A stretch of DNA of 64,000 nt from Amphiura filiformis (lineage: Eukaryota; Echinodermata; Ophiuroidea; Amphilepidida; Amphiuridae). The position numbers and the translations under genes are program-made. Position 1 is the stretch's first letter; each line of letters opens with the position of its first letter. Positions 12,960 to 27,500 of the stretch are shown in pieces. The stretch lies in the NCBI RefSeq assembly GCF_039555335.1, contig NC_092628.1:66295292-66359291 (forward strand). The letters are read 5' to 3'. The notes under the pieces are model-generated. The model ran no database searches and had not been told where the DNA came from. It worked only from the letters and a program-made list of their open reading frames with translations.

Positions 12960-13700
12960 CTAACTAGGTTTAACCCTATCCCTACTAAACACCACAGGCA
13001 GGGTCGTTCCCCTTCAGTGGGCAGGGACAGACAAAACAGGTCACCTCCATCCCCTCAGAGTGTTAGGGTTAATTAATTGCCCCATATGGTCAAAGTGACC
13101 AAAAAACACCATTGAATGCATCTACAATGTTTATGGTTACTGTTTATATAGTGCTGATATGATGACCACGGAGGTATATTAACAGGGAGAGGCAAACATG
13201 GAACCGCTGCTCCCCACCCATGACAGAGCTGATAATCACCAACCCTGCCTGAGCTGTATCAGCTCAAGTGTCAACCTGAATACAACTATGTGCCCTCTGG
13301 GTTTTTTTTTAATGTCAAGCGGCCTATCTAGGGATTAGCAGCTGAAATCAGGGGAGATAACGTTGACAAACTTCAACCAGTCCAAGTGACCAGGTGAAGG
13401 GCCGGGGCATTTTTACAGAATATGTAAACATAGCTGGGAATTGGGCATTGCCCTGATCAGAACCGACTGTTCTCTATCAAGGGTTATCTGCCCGTCTTTT
13501 CTAGATGAGCCACAGGGAGAGCAGATTTGAATTTTTTGTCCTGTGGAGATCTTGAACCCAGGACCTTTCACACCACACTGCCCTGCATCTAGATCTAGGG
13601 TCAACCTATGATATTAATTAACCCGAACCCTAATAAATTACCACACACTGGGTGCTTCCCCTTCAGCAGGGTCGCCAGAGCAACACATAGTGTGACCTAC
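12960..13700. repeat. Repeat-derived region with duplicated block
   Basis: A block containing AAxCACCACAGGCAGGGTCG and TTCCCCTTCAG near 12985-13020 recurs as CACACTGGGTGCTTCCCCTTCAGCAGGG near 13641. A tRNA B-box-like GGGTTCAAGATC lies on the minus strand at about 13547-13558. Probably decayed SINE and satellite pieces. Confidence 0.4.
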
Positions 13701-13824
13701 AAAACACAGAATGGCTTAATAAACAATCTTTCACCAGGTTCACCGTCGCAAATGATAGTAAAGGAGATAAGCAGAAAAAGTGATACCACCTTATTGGTTT
13801 TGAATTTAACCTGCCTAACCACAA

Positions 13825-13890
13825 AGCTCCTGTGGCCAAGGCGCAGGGCTCTTAAACCTGAGATCCTGGTTTCAATTCCACGGGTGAGAT
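13825..13890 (+). mobile_element. tRNA-derived SINE head
   Basis: A box-like TGGCCAAGGCGCAGGGCT and B box GGTTTCAATTCC at typical spacing. It lies in an open frame of 161 codons that has no domain and is judged spurious. Confidence 0.5.
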
Positions 13891-14317
13891 CACTTTTCTA
13901 CTGGGTCTCCTTTATTATTTGCAAGCGATTATTATTTGATGTTGATCATCCCACTGTTTTTTTCCATGTTAAATGGCTTATTGTGGCACACTTGACAAAA
14001 GTGGATAAGGTTTATGTAGTGATACTATTAAGTGGTATTCCTACACATAAAGGTAATGGGGTATGGATCATGAAATTGGCACATGCCTTCTGAACATTAG
14101 GTACCATACTTGCTTTATTTTTGGGTCTGGTTCCAAATAAATGAGTAGCTAAAAATGGTCCAAAAATTTGACTAGCTGAACTGAAAAGGGGAACAAATTC
14201 CATAAATGTCTGATCATTCAAATTTGTTTGCACAGATAACTTGGACAGCTCAACATTCTTATTCTACACAAATTTCCTAAGATTTCAACAGTTTCAATAT
14301 CATAACTTACTGAGGAA

Positions 14318-14405
14318 ACAGGTGAAAGTGCTGGGAATGGAACCCATGTCCTCAAATTTGCTAACTAAACCGTCATTCAAGCCTACCTCTTCGCAAGTTA
14401 GCCCG
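14318..14405 (-). mobile_element. tRNA-derived SINE head (minus strand)
   Basis: Minus strand reads TAGGCTTGAATGACGGTTTAG, then GGGTTCCATTCCC, a B-box-like element. Adjacent is a perfect hairpin. Confidence 0.4.
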
Positions 14406-14469
14406 CATAAATGTATGAAATATAGAGGCTGCATAATCTTGTGGACAAGTGTTTTAATCTTGTGGACAA

Positions 14470-14540
14470 GTGCCATTCCTTGCAAAGGTGTGTAGTTAAA
14501 GCTTAAAAGTTTTAACTACACACCTTTGCAAGGAATGGCT
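14470..14540. repeat. Perfect hairpin, 28-bp arms
   Basis: GCCATTCCTTGCAAAGGTGT and its continuation are exactly inverted after a 9-nt loop (GCTTAAAAG). It could be a MITE core or a structured RNA if transcribed. Confidence 0.8.
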
Positions 14541-15056
14541 GTTTCCCTGTCTTGCCAGTCTCATTAACTATTAACTGTTGCAACAATATTTTCCTTACTT
14601 TGAAGTCATCTTTGTTTGTACTGGCCCTTTGGGATAATTACAAATTCGATACCAACAAGTGAGTCAGAAATCACCACACAATGATTTCCACAAATAAAAG
14701 CATATGTTTATTTCCTCTTACATTGGATACAAGGTTGTATATGAAATAAAAACAATTGCAGTTTTTGATAACTGAAAAATAAGATATTTTAGATATCACA
14801 TTTCCCACAGAGAAACTAAATCAAATTAAACCACAAGCCGACATAATTATTTCAATTACAGACATCTCAAATTGACAAGTAAGCAACCCATGTGACAATT
14901 ACCAGTTGTTGGGTTTGCTTCACAACATCATACAATCAAAATAAGTTTTCTTTTAAGAAAATATGTAAATACTCAAGATCGATCTGTGCTATAAACAAAC
15001 TAAAGCTTGCAACAACTACAATATGATACTTCATATTGAAAAGTATACAATCTCAA

Positions 15057-15880
15057 ATAAACATCTCAAAAAAAGTAACTAACCCCCTTAAGGGGGTACT
15101 ACACCCCTGCCCAATTTTGTGCCTATTTTTGGATTTTTCTCAAAAACTATAGCGGATTGGTGACAAGTAAGATATGTATATTATAGGGGCAAGGACTACA
15201 ACTACTGCACTGGAAATTTTATTTCAGCACAGACAACAGTTGTGGAGTTACAGTCAAAAATGATGGAAAACCAATATTTGATCAATAAATCAATAACTAC
15301 TTGCCTTGAGTTGTTGAATTTTCAGTGCAGTAGTTGTCGTCCTTGCCCCTATAATATACATATCTTACTTACCACCAATGCGCTATAATTGTTGAGAAAA
15401 ATGCAAAAATAAGCACAAAATTGGCCAGGGGTGTAGAACCCCCTTAAATAATGGCCATTATTCAAAAACGGGCTACTGTATTACAAATCTGTAAAATGAG
15501 TTGGAAGCAGAATTTATTTCTGCCCATTTTTGACACCTCATTTGATACGATAGCCCAGAGTCAATATAATGTAGTGAGGTCCAGATTTGAAAGTTGCACT
15601 TACAACAATACAAAAACACTCAGATATCATTACACAGATTTCCTTCCATTATACTGAATACAAATCAATAGAATTTACTGCAACTTTCAAATCTTAGGTT
15701 ACATTGATTTAAATGTATGCTGTGACGTCAATATTTAGACGATTGCTAAAAATGAGGTGGCAAAATGCGCAGAAATAAATTCTGCTTCCAACACATTTTA
15801 CAAATTTGTAATACAATTGCCCGTTTTTGAGTAATGGCCATTATTTAAGGGGGGGGGGTTACTTTTTTTGATATGTTTAT
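15057..15880. mobile_element. Large palindromic element split by a family B MITE
   Basis: Outer ends are ACATCTCAAAAAAAGTAAC and inverted GTTACTTTTTTTGATATGT. The inner arms share AATGGCCATTA, AACGGGC and GGAAGCAGAATTTATTTCTG. The left arm is interrupted at a TTAA by family B copy 2. Confidence 0.8.
15092..15443. mobile_element. TTAA-flanked MITE, family B copy 2
   Basis: 352 bp, ends GGGGGTACTACACCCC and GGGTGTAGAACCCCC, exact TTAA duplication at 15088-15091 and 15444-15447. The right arm of the host element shows the uninterrupted TTAA target. Confidence 0.9.
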
Positions 15881-18482
15881 AAAGTCTTCTGTGATGCACC
15901 GACCCTGGTAGTATTAATTTTGGGTCTATTTACCTTGGTAACCTATCCTACAAGTATTTCATTATTGCCAGGTCAAAGTTCAAACATTTCAGTGATTGAG
16001 GTAAAATTGGTTGTACAAAATGTATTTTCTTTGGTATGTATGCAAATGACTTGCTCACTCTTGCTCAATTGATGCCTTTGATGTACTTCCAAGTTTGCAT
16101 CAGTGACAAAAGCACTCTATGTTTGAATAAATCTTTCAAAAATCCACAATAGTTTACAAAGGGCAGCATGATATGCTAATATAGGTAAATGAATAAAAAT
16201 GATACTGACATATTTCACATTGGATGAACCATATTCAGCCTAATTAGTCTCCCTGTATACATTTGCCTATGGTTTGGCTGCAATGTTACAAAGATATGCT
16301 ACTGCGGTTCTTGAGTAAAGACCAATAATATATAGGCCTATATAAAAATAAAGGTTTTGGGTGTTTTCCCCTTTTGACAAAATTATGCACGTGGGGTGGA
16401 AATGACACTCCAAACCTTGGGATCTCCTTTACATTGTCCATACCATTCCTCTTGTGTGTGAACTTTATTTGTCTCAATATTTGAGTGCAAACACCACTAG
16501 GTCATGCTCTCCACATTAACAGCATTGCTTTACAGGCAAAATATACATTCTAACTTGTAGTGAACAATAAGTGTCCCTTTCCACAGACTTGTTTAATTTC
16601 CTGGGTACTAAGTATGATCAATACAGCGAATCAGATGTACACACACATAAATTTGAAATCATGATTTTTTAATAAAGTAATTACATTTCAACTTGCAATC
16701 CAAAATTATAACATGCATACAAACTTAACATGCTTCACATACACCATGCAACTTACACAATTATATTCTTTTCATGAGGAATGATTTTTTTTTAAATGGC
16801 AGTGCATGCATAATCACCACTTTTCAATATTTCAAATAAATTTTGGAATGTTAAAAAACAAATTGAGTTCTATTTTATTGGCATTTGAATACATGCACAA
16901 CACTCCCAGTTACAACAGTAACACTTGTAACTTTCCATTTCAACAGACAACTTGCACACCTGATACCCATATTGACACTGGCCCTGGTTCAAATGTTTGA
17001 TAATTCTGCTCATTAAATCCACCATAGGGTTGTCAAGCAATCCAGTTTGCGATAGGGACCAGTCAATCAAATTGGAGTTACAATTTTACGAATAAGTGTA
17101 ATATATTTGGGGTTTTTTTGTAACTAAGTTATCAAGCACTTAAATCTATTCACTGGGAACAGTCTAAAAACTTGTAATGCAATACAAAAGCCAGTGTATT
17201 GTGGTGTCTGTCTGAATTACAGATCGGGTTCAGTTATGCTACAAGTACAGGCATAGTGTATCAACCACCCACTACAGCTGCATTATTAAACTAGCACTTT
17301 GCTGATAGTACTACCCTGTAGGAATTTATACAAAATGAAAGTGACAAAATTGGTCATTTTATGAAATTTGCAAGTTTAAAATTGTCACAATTTGAATAAA
17401 CCACGCAAATATACAACAAAAATGTAACATTATTTAAAAGCAACTTAGGAAATTTCATGCAAAGTATATTAGTCTACAAACATTTTTTAATTTACTATAA
17501 AAAAGCGAAATATGAATGAATACACACACATTGTGATTAGAATTTATAATTACTATGTTTTTGCTTAACATATTCATTCTATTTTTGTCTTGTACATGAT
17601 TGTCAACTCAAAAAATACTATGCTTACAATAAACAATGCCATATAAAACCTACATCAGAATGAGTACTACAAAAATATATATTTCAAAATATCCCCAAGC
17701 ATGTGCATGATCATCACCTAAAATAATACATGGATTTCAACCATTTATAGCACATTGGTAGAAGGGGCTAAACAGTTGTGAATACGAAGGTTTATTACAC
17801 AAAATACTGTATTATCAAGACATACGTTACTTGTTTATGAAATTAATCAATCTCAAAGTGGAACTCATGGGTCACATGTCTGAACCAGGTTATGGCCAAA
17901 GAAAATGATTGGAAATATTCACTGAAATATAATGTTGCTTTGTTTCTGTTTTCTTGTGGGGTTTGCAGTTCCATGATTTAATTATTTCATACACTCAAGA
18001 CAATCCACACAATCACCAATTTCTTTAAAAATCATTACAAATACTTACAAATTAAGTAAAATGGATATCAACCCAATCTAGAGTAAATCTGTGCTTCCCA
18101 TCTCAGTAATTGCATGTCTTATGCAATTACTGAGATAGGAAGCAGTCTGTTTTTCATATGTTTATATCCAAGACCATTATCTAAGACCAAAATTAGGTAT
18201 TATGGTCTCAGGTTTATATTGGCTCATTGGGTCTCAGAAATATTTCAAGAAAGATCTTGCTTACCATCAACTGAGGTCTATTTGATAAGACACATTTTTT
18301 AAAACAATTATTCAACATGCATTTCCTTTGTTCAGTAGAACTGTAGAACATAAACTAAATTCATTCCCTTTCCCCACCAAGAACATGATACTTAATAGGA
18401 ACAGTAATGATGTATACCCTTTTAAAGGGCATCTTGAATACAATTCAAACCAGTGATATTTGGCAATCAGGTTCCTCTTGAT
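15881..18482. other. QDPR downstream DNA, no gene recognised
   Basis: Probably includes the QDPR 3' UTR on the minus strand; an AATAAA on the minus strand near 17791-17796 is one candidate poly(A) signal. A 22-bp hairpin (CTTCCCATCTCAGTAATTGCA and its inverse) lies at 18095-18143. A weak tRNA-like block on the minus strand near 16500-16440 is unconvincing. Confidence 0.35.
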
Positions 18483-18585
18483 TTATTCAAATAAGACGAG
18501 TTCTGTCTGGTTATCTTTGGTAATCAGCTGCACCAGGCTTCCTGTAGCAGGTCTCTCTGTACCCTCAGCCCACTTGTGTAATAAC
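18483..18585 (-). CDS. QDPR: QDPR exon 6 (C-terminus and stop)
   Basis: Acceptor GTTCTAG. Encodes [20 protein letters not shown] and a short tail ending LVLFE before TAA. This matches the DWITGKNRPSSGSLIQV end of the vertebrate enzyme, with a divergent final peptide. Confidence 0.93.
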
Positions 18586-21500
18586 CTAGAACAAATTGAC
18601 ATCAAAATCACATTTAGAATAAAACAATCAACAGATCACTTCACATAGATTTTCAATGATTTTAAAAACTTAGGCATTGAATTACAATATACCTTTTATT
18701 TATTTATTTATTGGGGTGCCATAGTTTGGTATATATAAGGGGTATGGATGGAGTAGGTATCCTGAAAACACAAAGCTATCTTACCCTGTTTTTGTATGTA
18801 AAAGAGCATTAGTTCAATGACCGAAGTATTGCTGGTTGAAACTGCACCAACACCATGCCAAAATTGTCTAAAATGAAATACTTTCCACGGAATCACCTTG
18901 GTTGTATCCAGAATTAAATAGAGTTGAGACTGCATACTGGATGTCAAATGTTACACAGGCACAACCAACATGTTTGCCGGAATTGAGTTTTCAAATAGAC
19001 CCCTTCTCCCAATCTCAATCCAAACCCTAAATCCAACATAATCTCAAAATAATAGATGTGTCAATTGCAGCCTTTAGGGCAGCATAGAGTAGTTGAAGGC
19101 AGCCCTCGAATTAACCCACGGCACCCATTGCATTTTGCCGTGGGTGCCCATCCCCACTGCCGTAATGCCCTCAAAATATGTCCTTTACCCAAGGCAGTCA
19201 CTTGCCGAGCACTCTAATGAAGTTGCCATCGGTGCCCCAGCCCTGCCCCTTCATTATAAAAGTATCTATCTATGTTTGTGTGTGTTTTCTTCACTTTTGA
19301 GAAATTGCCTTGGTGCCCTTCTCAAATTTTCAACAGTTGCCATGATGCCCTCTTGAAATATTACAAACTGCTGTGTTGCCTTGCCTTTTCAGTGAAAATC
19401 CAAGGCAATTATCAACTTGCCTTAAAAAAGTTGCTGTGCCCCTTCAGATTCTTAATTCGAGGGCTGGTTGAGGGTGTGAACCTGGGGTAGCTCATGGGAC
19501 CATTATAAAGAATTCATCTAGCTATGTATTTATCACTTACGTTGCCACATACTCCAGTGTTGTCCATGAGCCGTGGTCTGCATCAGGCATGTTTTTCAGA
19601 TTCATGGCAGTGGCCAGAGTTACCCTGCAGATGACATGATAAAATCATCAAGTTCAAGATGAAAATGAAAGATTAGACTCTATAAATTTATGTTTTGGTT
19701 TTCTGGAGGTTTGTTTTTGTCAATTTTCTAAGTATAACTTTTGATTTTAAACTCCATCAATTCATTAAAAAAACATTGCCCTCATCAATTCAAATACAAT
19801 CAACATCATGGCAAAATTCCTCTATGGAATTTATTGTTGTAAACTGAAGATTGACATATTTTGAATGTGCAGATTTAAAATAAAATTAACATGCATGCGC
19901 CCTGGCCCCACAGAATGATAGTGATTTGACCTTCAGTCCTGAAATATTTAGAGAGTTGAGAACCAAAAGCCTAACTCACAATGTGATAAGGCTTTCTGGT
20001 TCTCAATCTTTGATTTCTTAATGGCTGAGTGACTTGATGCATCAATGATCATCATGAACTTCATAAAGTATACTTGCTGATGGAGGTGGTAGCATACTGC
20101 AAATATATATCTTATGATTGATTCAATAATAAGTTTCTGTGGTAAATCTATTATAAGGCTTTGTGAAACAAGCCCCATAGCAACAAGATTACTTACGGGC
20201 AGATAGCAAGCGCCACAGCCTGTGGTGGTAATCCGCTGCTGTCTGCTCCTAAACTTTTTGTCAGTTGAATAACAGCTGCTTTGGCAAGCCCATATCCAAG
20301 CATACCTGCAATATAGCAAATTATATTCATATCACCAATGAATGTTTGTTTGAATAAATACACATACCCACCCCCACACAAGAATATTTACAAGGGTATA
20401 TTGTTCACAACCATGTTTACTGTGTACTGTTTACTGATAGTTTTAACAGCTCACAAAGAGACGTACATGTACTTTGGTATGGGTCATGCCACTGTATTTC
20501 ATGTGTGTGAAATATATATCCATTACATGGTAATTGACTTTAGGAATGTATCCCCACAAATTTGATGGTTAAGATACAACAGAGATGATCAAAGGGTCAA
20601 GAGGGGGTAAAGGGCATTCTGAACCATTTTTCAAAATGTACCCCTATTGCATAATGTGAAAAACCATGTAATAAATATGAATTTCACAGGCACAAAAGGG
20701 ATATGGTCTGAGACAGTATATTTAAATTTTATTTAAATTTAATTTCAACTTAGTAGCACACATATAATTATGCATAGCATAATATCTCATTCTACACATA
20801 TAAGGATGTAGGGCGTGTCTAATTGGATGGGATGTACCTTCATTACCTTCATGAAAATGAAGATATCTAGCATAATTATTATTGATGTCCCCAACACATG
20901 TCCCTGTTAATCTTTACTTTTTACAAGGTGTGTGTGGGGGATGTTTGTACTTATGCGTGCCAAACTGTGGGTGTGTGCCAAACTATTGGTGTTTGCCAAA
21001 CTATGGGAGAGGACAAAATCATTTAAAAGCAATGTACAGTAGAGTAAAATAATTGCAGTGAAATCCTACAAATACTAGGAAATCATACAAATATATATTA
21101 ACTTGCAAGTTGATTAAATTATGCGCTTCATAAAGTGTTCACATATTGTGAGTGTAATACCTGGTGTTCCTCCATCTAATGCCGCTTTAGCACCTGTAAG
21201 TTGAAGCAAACCACCCTCTTTGAGATGCCTGGATGCAATTCCTGCTGATATCACTGACGTCCAGATGCTCTGCTTACACATCAAATCACTGTTCTTAACA
21301 AGACCTAAATAATCAAATGAATAGTATTAGAAAACCACTGACAGAATGTCTACATAAAATTAGCCTATTGTCAAGGCTTCATGGAGGGATTGGACAGCTT
21401 TATTCTGTAAGCTGTATAATCCATGTCTTGATACAAGGCTAACTCTGGTTAGGCTTACTTGAAGGTAGTACTGCTCAAAACGGACCTGTAGCATAAACTA

Positions 21501-24500
21501 GATTGGAATGGATGGGCACAAATTTCTTCCAACAAAAAAACAACTTCATCTTAGTTCAAGTCGGTGAAATTCAATAATAATAACCCATAGAACAGCAATT
21601 ACCTTACTCTGATGACAAAACTTAATTGCATAAATCAGATTTTAAATCTTGACTGTTGCATAATCGGTAACAAAACATTTAATTTGCCGTTACCATTTGC
21701 CCCCACAAACAGCAACGTATCCCATTATTTATCTCTTTGTGGAAAATATATAACTTACTTGAAATACATAAAGATGTAGTCTTAAAACTCATTTTTTCCA
21801 ACTTGCTTTCCCTGAATCTTAAGGTTTTTTATGTTTCTCTTTGTTCAGCACCAATATAGTGTAAATTAAGAAAAATGCTCTTACTTTTAGCTTTGGCACT
21901 GCCTCCAGCCCATCCACCTGCCACACACAATATGGCATCAAGTTTTTCACCTCCTAAAGTCTCTTCCACTTTGGCATTCACCTCTTGTTCCTGGTCTGTC
22001 CATGAGTCTAGTTTGGTCACAACAATATTAGCATCTGCTGCTTCATTGGGGAAGAGATCAATTGATGCAACCCACTGTAAATGAATAACAAATACTAATT
22101 ATAGGCCTACTATTCAGCTAATTACTTCAGCAGTGTCTGATTATCACGTAACAAGAACTAGGTCACACGATACTACGCAGTTTGACTAGCGAATGAGGTG
22201 CCAATGTGATAATGACGTGATTCAATTAGACAATCAGAACCCCACTTCTGTATACGCCATAAACTGTGCCAAATTGGCAGACCGCTGAAGTGCTGAAAAC
22301 TATAGTACCGGTACTTATTACTAACCACTAAATATGTGTCCAATTTCACCATGTTTTGTACATTGTACCTTAAAGGGACCATTGAAAGAAAAACATATTT
22401 GGTATCAAAATAAAGCTAATAACATATAGAATCCATTTCTAAAATGATAAGCATAATTTTCCTTTATTTTACCCCCAAATCAGCAAATAAAGATAAAGCG
22501 CCCAATGTCGCGTCGTTCCGCCCAATTCATATGTGCAGAGACACGTGGCAACCCCTGTGACGTCAAAGTGGTTATCCTTTCCGCTGCATGGCAACACTGC
22601 ATAGTCCAGACTTGGTCCTAAACCAACGCAGGAACGTGTTTACAGCATGTGCCTTTTAGGCCTAACAAGTAGGCCTATATTAAAAAGGATATTATAATAT
22701 AAATTACAAAGCTACAATTACTATGATAGGCCTATAATAGGCCTATATAAATTCTAGCTAGGCCTACAAAATTGGCCAACAACGGGGAAACATAAGTAAG
22801 TTAGGCCTAGGCCTTCATATTGACAAAGTCAAAGCTGTCAGTGCTAGCTGCTCGGCGTTTGCAAGATATTTAGGAGAGTATCATTTGTTTTGACTGAGGC
22901 ATTCTGATATCTAGCAACTCTTTACTTATATTTCCTCTGAAATATCTGGTAAGGATAGGAAAGAGAAGGCAATGATGTTTCGGGTTAGCCCATGACATGC
23001 GACTTAATTTCTTTAGGCCTAATTAGCCTACCTCCCGGGCGTGCTTGCCTAGGTTAGGCCGTATAAAATTAATATTTTGGTTCTCGTCCAGAGGATTTTC
23101 ATGAATTGATGAGGGAGGAGGTGTTTTTTTTTCAGAAGTCAGGCTCGGGAAGCTTGGGAGAGCGAGTTGGCGTGGTTGTTTCCTCGCCTTGCACCACTAC
23201 TGAGGTCCCGGGTTCAACTTCAAGCCCGGTAGCCTTGCCCAAAGACTCATGTGAACTTGGTTTATCTCGATCCCCAGGTTTTCTTGGGATCTCCAGTTTC
23301 CTCCTGCTTCTCAAAAATCGGTGATTAGTTGTTTGGTTATCAAAACTTCCTTCACCCAATGAAATTTGAGGAGCTGAAAAGATAATTGGTGGATGTTACA
23401 ATCCAAGTGCGGCTAGATTTGCGACAGGTTGGCAGCATCCAGCCTAGATGATGCGATCTGATTGTGATAAGTACCATGGCAGCGAAATTACAGCGCTTTG
23501 AACCCTCCGAGATCTGGGAAAAGGCGATATTAGGCCAAGTAAAATAAAAAACATGTTTCACGTCCGGGTTTTTGAAAAAAAGGAGGAAGAGGGGGCTTTT
23601 TATTTTTTATTTTTATCGCAAAATCAGTGTGAATACCCATAATTAGGGCTGTTTTAGCATATACAATAGGTTACAATAATGCCTGGAAAAAGGAGGAGGC
23701 CTCTTTTTATTTCTTGTTCTGAGAGATAGGCCCCTCTAACTATCACAAAATCTTATAAAAGTGTTTCTTGTATATTAGCAAGGCTATAGAAAGCATCTCT
23801 ACTTCCTAAACATATTTTTTGAAAAGTTATAACTGAATTTCAAAAAATAAAAATAAAATTGAAGAAACCTCAAAAAAGGAAGCGAGAGGGGACATGAAAC
23901 ATGTTTATTTTTTATTTGGCCTTATATAAAAGCCGAAATTTATTTTTATTTATTTTTAAAAGCCTATGAAAAATGAGAAACAAATTTGAAGATAAAGAAC
24001 CACGAGAGGAACATATAAAGGCCACTCCAAACAATCATATGAACAATATTTACTGTCAGCCTTTAGTTTACGTTAGGCCTATAGAAATGCTTATAGGCCT
24101 AATCCAATCTCAACTCCCACTGATACTTGAAAGTGCAAAGTGTCCGAGCGTTTTATCAAAGGTAGTAGGTCTACAGTTACAAAGCTTATGTTGATTGGGT
24201 AAATCTTGTAAAATACAGCGCGCCTGGCTGGATATTTCGTTTTAGAAATGACTGACATCAATTTAGCATAGCCTAGGCCTACCCGGTCCTAACCATCCAT
24301 GGATTAAAATAAGTGTAGGCCTATAATATTTCCCATTTGATGTTTGTAGCATATAGGCTTTTTGAAGGCCTATGTATGTTTATAGGCACTCTCCTCGTAA
24401 TTTATTTCAAGAACAGCTTGCATGTCATGTTCTTCTGAACCAACTTCTTCATCTGCCGTTCAGCTACTGCCCCAGTGCCAGCAGCTCAAATAATATTAGC

Positions 24501-27500
24501 AAGTCTCCGTATAACACATGGTAGGCCTATAGGGGAATAAATTTGCAAAATAAAAGGGCTTAGGCCTACTTTGCATTGTTTGGGGTATGAAAATAAGCAC
24601 TTTTGAAAGTTAACTTATGGAAGAAAAAGCTTTTTTATACCAATTGTCAGGTTTTGGAAAAAATAATCATTTCTTGAATATTTTTTAAGGTAGGTCCTAC
24701 GGAAAAAATACATAGGCCTATAATAATAATACCCATGGGTGGTGCTCGCGCCAGCACATCATCTGCAATGTATGTGTTGCGACAAATCTTGGCGATATTC
24801 CCCTCAACATCGTCACTATATCATAGGCCTATAGGCATAGGCCTACTCATAATTAGTTTTATGGTTTTATATATGCCATGTAGGGTCTACATAAAGTCAT
24901 CGGAATCATGGTCATGTTGACCGGGGTTGAATTATGAATAAGTAAAATAGGAAGCTGCATTTAATATGCTTGATGATGATAAAAAAACACCAATTGATCG
25001 TCCTCGCCCCGCTTCCTTTCGCATGGCATTGCAATTGAGGGAGTCTGAAATGTTTAATGCTTTTTTCTTTATTATTAGGGAAAACTTCAAAAGTTAATAA
25101 TATTGTTCTGTCCAATAAGCATTTCAATTTAGAGGCTTTGTTTTAATCATCCTGTCAGAGAACCATCAAATAACAAGAGCCTCATCCTATCATCCTCCTC
25201 TACAAATTACACAACTAGTAATGTCCGGGAATATTAGGCTTAAATGATCCATTTGCATTGTAAATAACTAATAAATTAAATAAAAAGGCCCTCCACTTCC
25301 TCTTTTTGATAACATGTGGACAATCAAATGGAATTTTGTTTTTACTTGACCTTTAAATAAATATAAGTGGTTGTATTACCATGATTATTGCATCTGATAT
25401 TTAGATCGCGATTGTCAAATTATCCCGGCAAAAATGTCAAGCATAAACACAAAGCAGCGTAACCACAATGGCGTCATCAGGAAAGCGCCCAATTTTCTAC
25501 TTTTGATAAATGGCCCAGCGATGTAGCGTCGGAAGGGGGTAAATCGAGTACGTTGTTTTCATTGTAATTTTATTTCTAGAATAGGTAGTTCTTCAATTGT
25601 TTTAGATATTGATTCTATATTTTATGGGCTTTATTTTGATACCAAATCATATTTTCTTTCAATGGTCCCTTTAAGGTAGGAGCATCGGATAATAGGCCCA
25701 TGCAGGAAAATAGCCACTATATCAAATCAGAATTATGTATCCATATCAAATATATAACCAATTTAAGAAAAGTCTTTACTCCACTTATTTTTAATGTTTC
25801 ATGAAAATTTAAACATTTCTTATGTTTTTCTTTATTTTTTTTTTTTTTTTTAATTTTTTCTACAAATAATTATTGCTAGCCTAGAGGGAATGTGATATGA
25901 GTTCCATAGTTTGTGGGGTGGTTAATAAGCCTAATATCTTAATTCTCTCGCCAGATTTTTTTGATAAAGTGTTTATTTTTGGAGAAAAATCATTTTTTCT
26001 ATTTTTAAATTAGGGAAATCTAGAAACACCCATAACTTAAAATAGAAACACTTTATTAAAAAAAGCTGGCGAGAAAAGTTTCTAAATTTAATAACCTTTC
26101 ATATGACACCTTGTTTGTTAAAGTTGGCCATATGGTTAGCTCAGACAATAATTATGAAATTGGGTCATTCAGTGTTTCTAGATCAAATCAAGAAAATTTG
26201 AGCAAGTACTAACATTACCTTCAAATATCCCCTTTAATACTGGCCAATATATAGGAAAAAAGTCACTAATATTATTTGGCAACATTTTTGTAATAAAAAT
26301 ATCCAAAAAGCAGTCCTATAAAGGGGATAGAAAGGAGATAAAATAATATTTAAACATAGTATCCATTTTCAAACTTTTATCAATTTTAGTGAACGAGGCT
26401 TAGTGTCAAAACCACTTTATGTACAAAGTCAATGGGGTTTTCTAATGACAAAAAATGGCATAACTCAAAAACGCTTTGTTGGCAAAAATTCAAATTTGGC
26501 AGGCAAGTTTTTCTCACCCAACTACACATTCTATATCATTTTAAACCAAATCTGTGCATGACACCGTAGCCGATGTTTCTACCTTAAGCTGAATTTATGT
26601 ACTAAGTACATGGCTGAGCGATAGCAACTGTTTTTTAGCCAATGAGGTAGCACCAAGTTAAAAAATAAATTTGGTTTGTATTATTCTGTGATATATTGGC
26701 AGCAAATTAAAACATAATTATATACAACTGCTGAGGAGAGAAAAATCAGTTTTAATAAAATCTGTTTTCAAAAGTTTGGCTATTTTGAGAAATTGGAAAA
26801 GTGCCAAAAATCCTTCCCTGTAGAATTCAATGGGCTTTGACATTACAAAAAATTGCTTTTTTGAAAAACAAAACAAAAAAAACTTGGCGGCAAGTATAAA
26901 GGTTTTCTCATCATTTTCAAAGAATTCTGTGCATGACACTGTAGCCGATAAAGCCACCTTAATTAGTTGCTACATGCACACCCTGGTAAATTGTTGTGTC
27001 ATCAAACACTTAAAAATTAAAAAAAAAATTAAACATTTTAAATTTTAAAACTTAAAAAATTTTCAACTGGAAAACCTGAATATGCTAGCATTAATTCTTT
27101 TTAAGTTTGGTTTTAACCAATTCTCAGATTACATTTTAGTGCACCTTTAAATTGCTCTTGCATGTACCTGCTGGAACAAAATATTAGGTTTTAAAAAAAG
27201 GAAGAATAATGTGGCTAATTTATTTAAATAATTATTCATTTTCAGGCTAAGACAAGGTTGATATGAGGCTTAATTTCTTGAGGCTCATTTCCGAGGCTAA
27301 GCCAAGGCTTAGATAAAGCCTTAACCTAGGCCATTGTTGCATTCACTTCGGCGTCACATACATGGCGGCCAGGGGTGAGGGTCGATTAAGAAAATAAAAG
27401 TTACATGTACCACTGCAATTTTTCCTTGAATGGGCTGAATATCACACAATTTTGCATGCACAGGCAAAATTTCACATTTGTTTAATACATGGAAAGAAAA

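Noticed and set aside
13608-14093. 161-codon plus-strand open frame
   Set aside because: It crosses a tRNA-derived SINE head and repeat blocks, with no domain and no splice context.
21875-22084. Plus-strand 69-codon frame
   Set aside because: Antisense shadow of QDPR exon 2.
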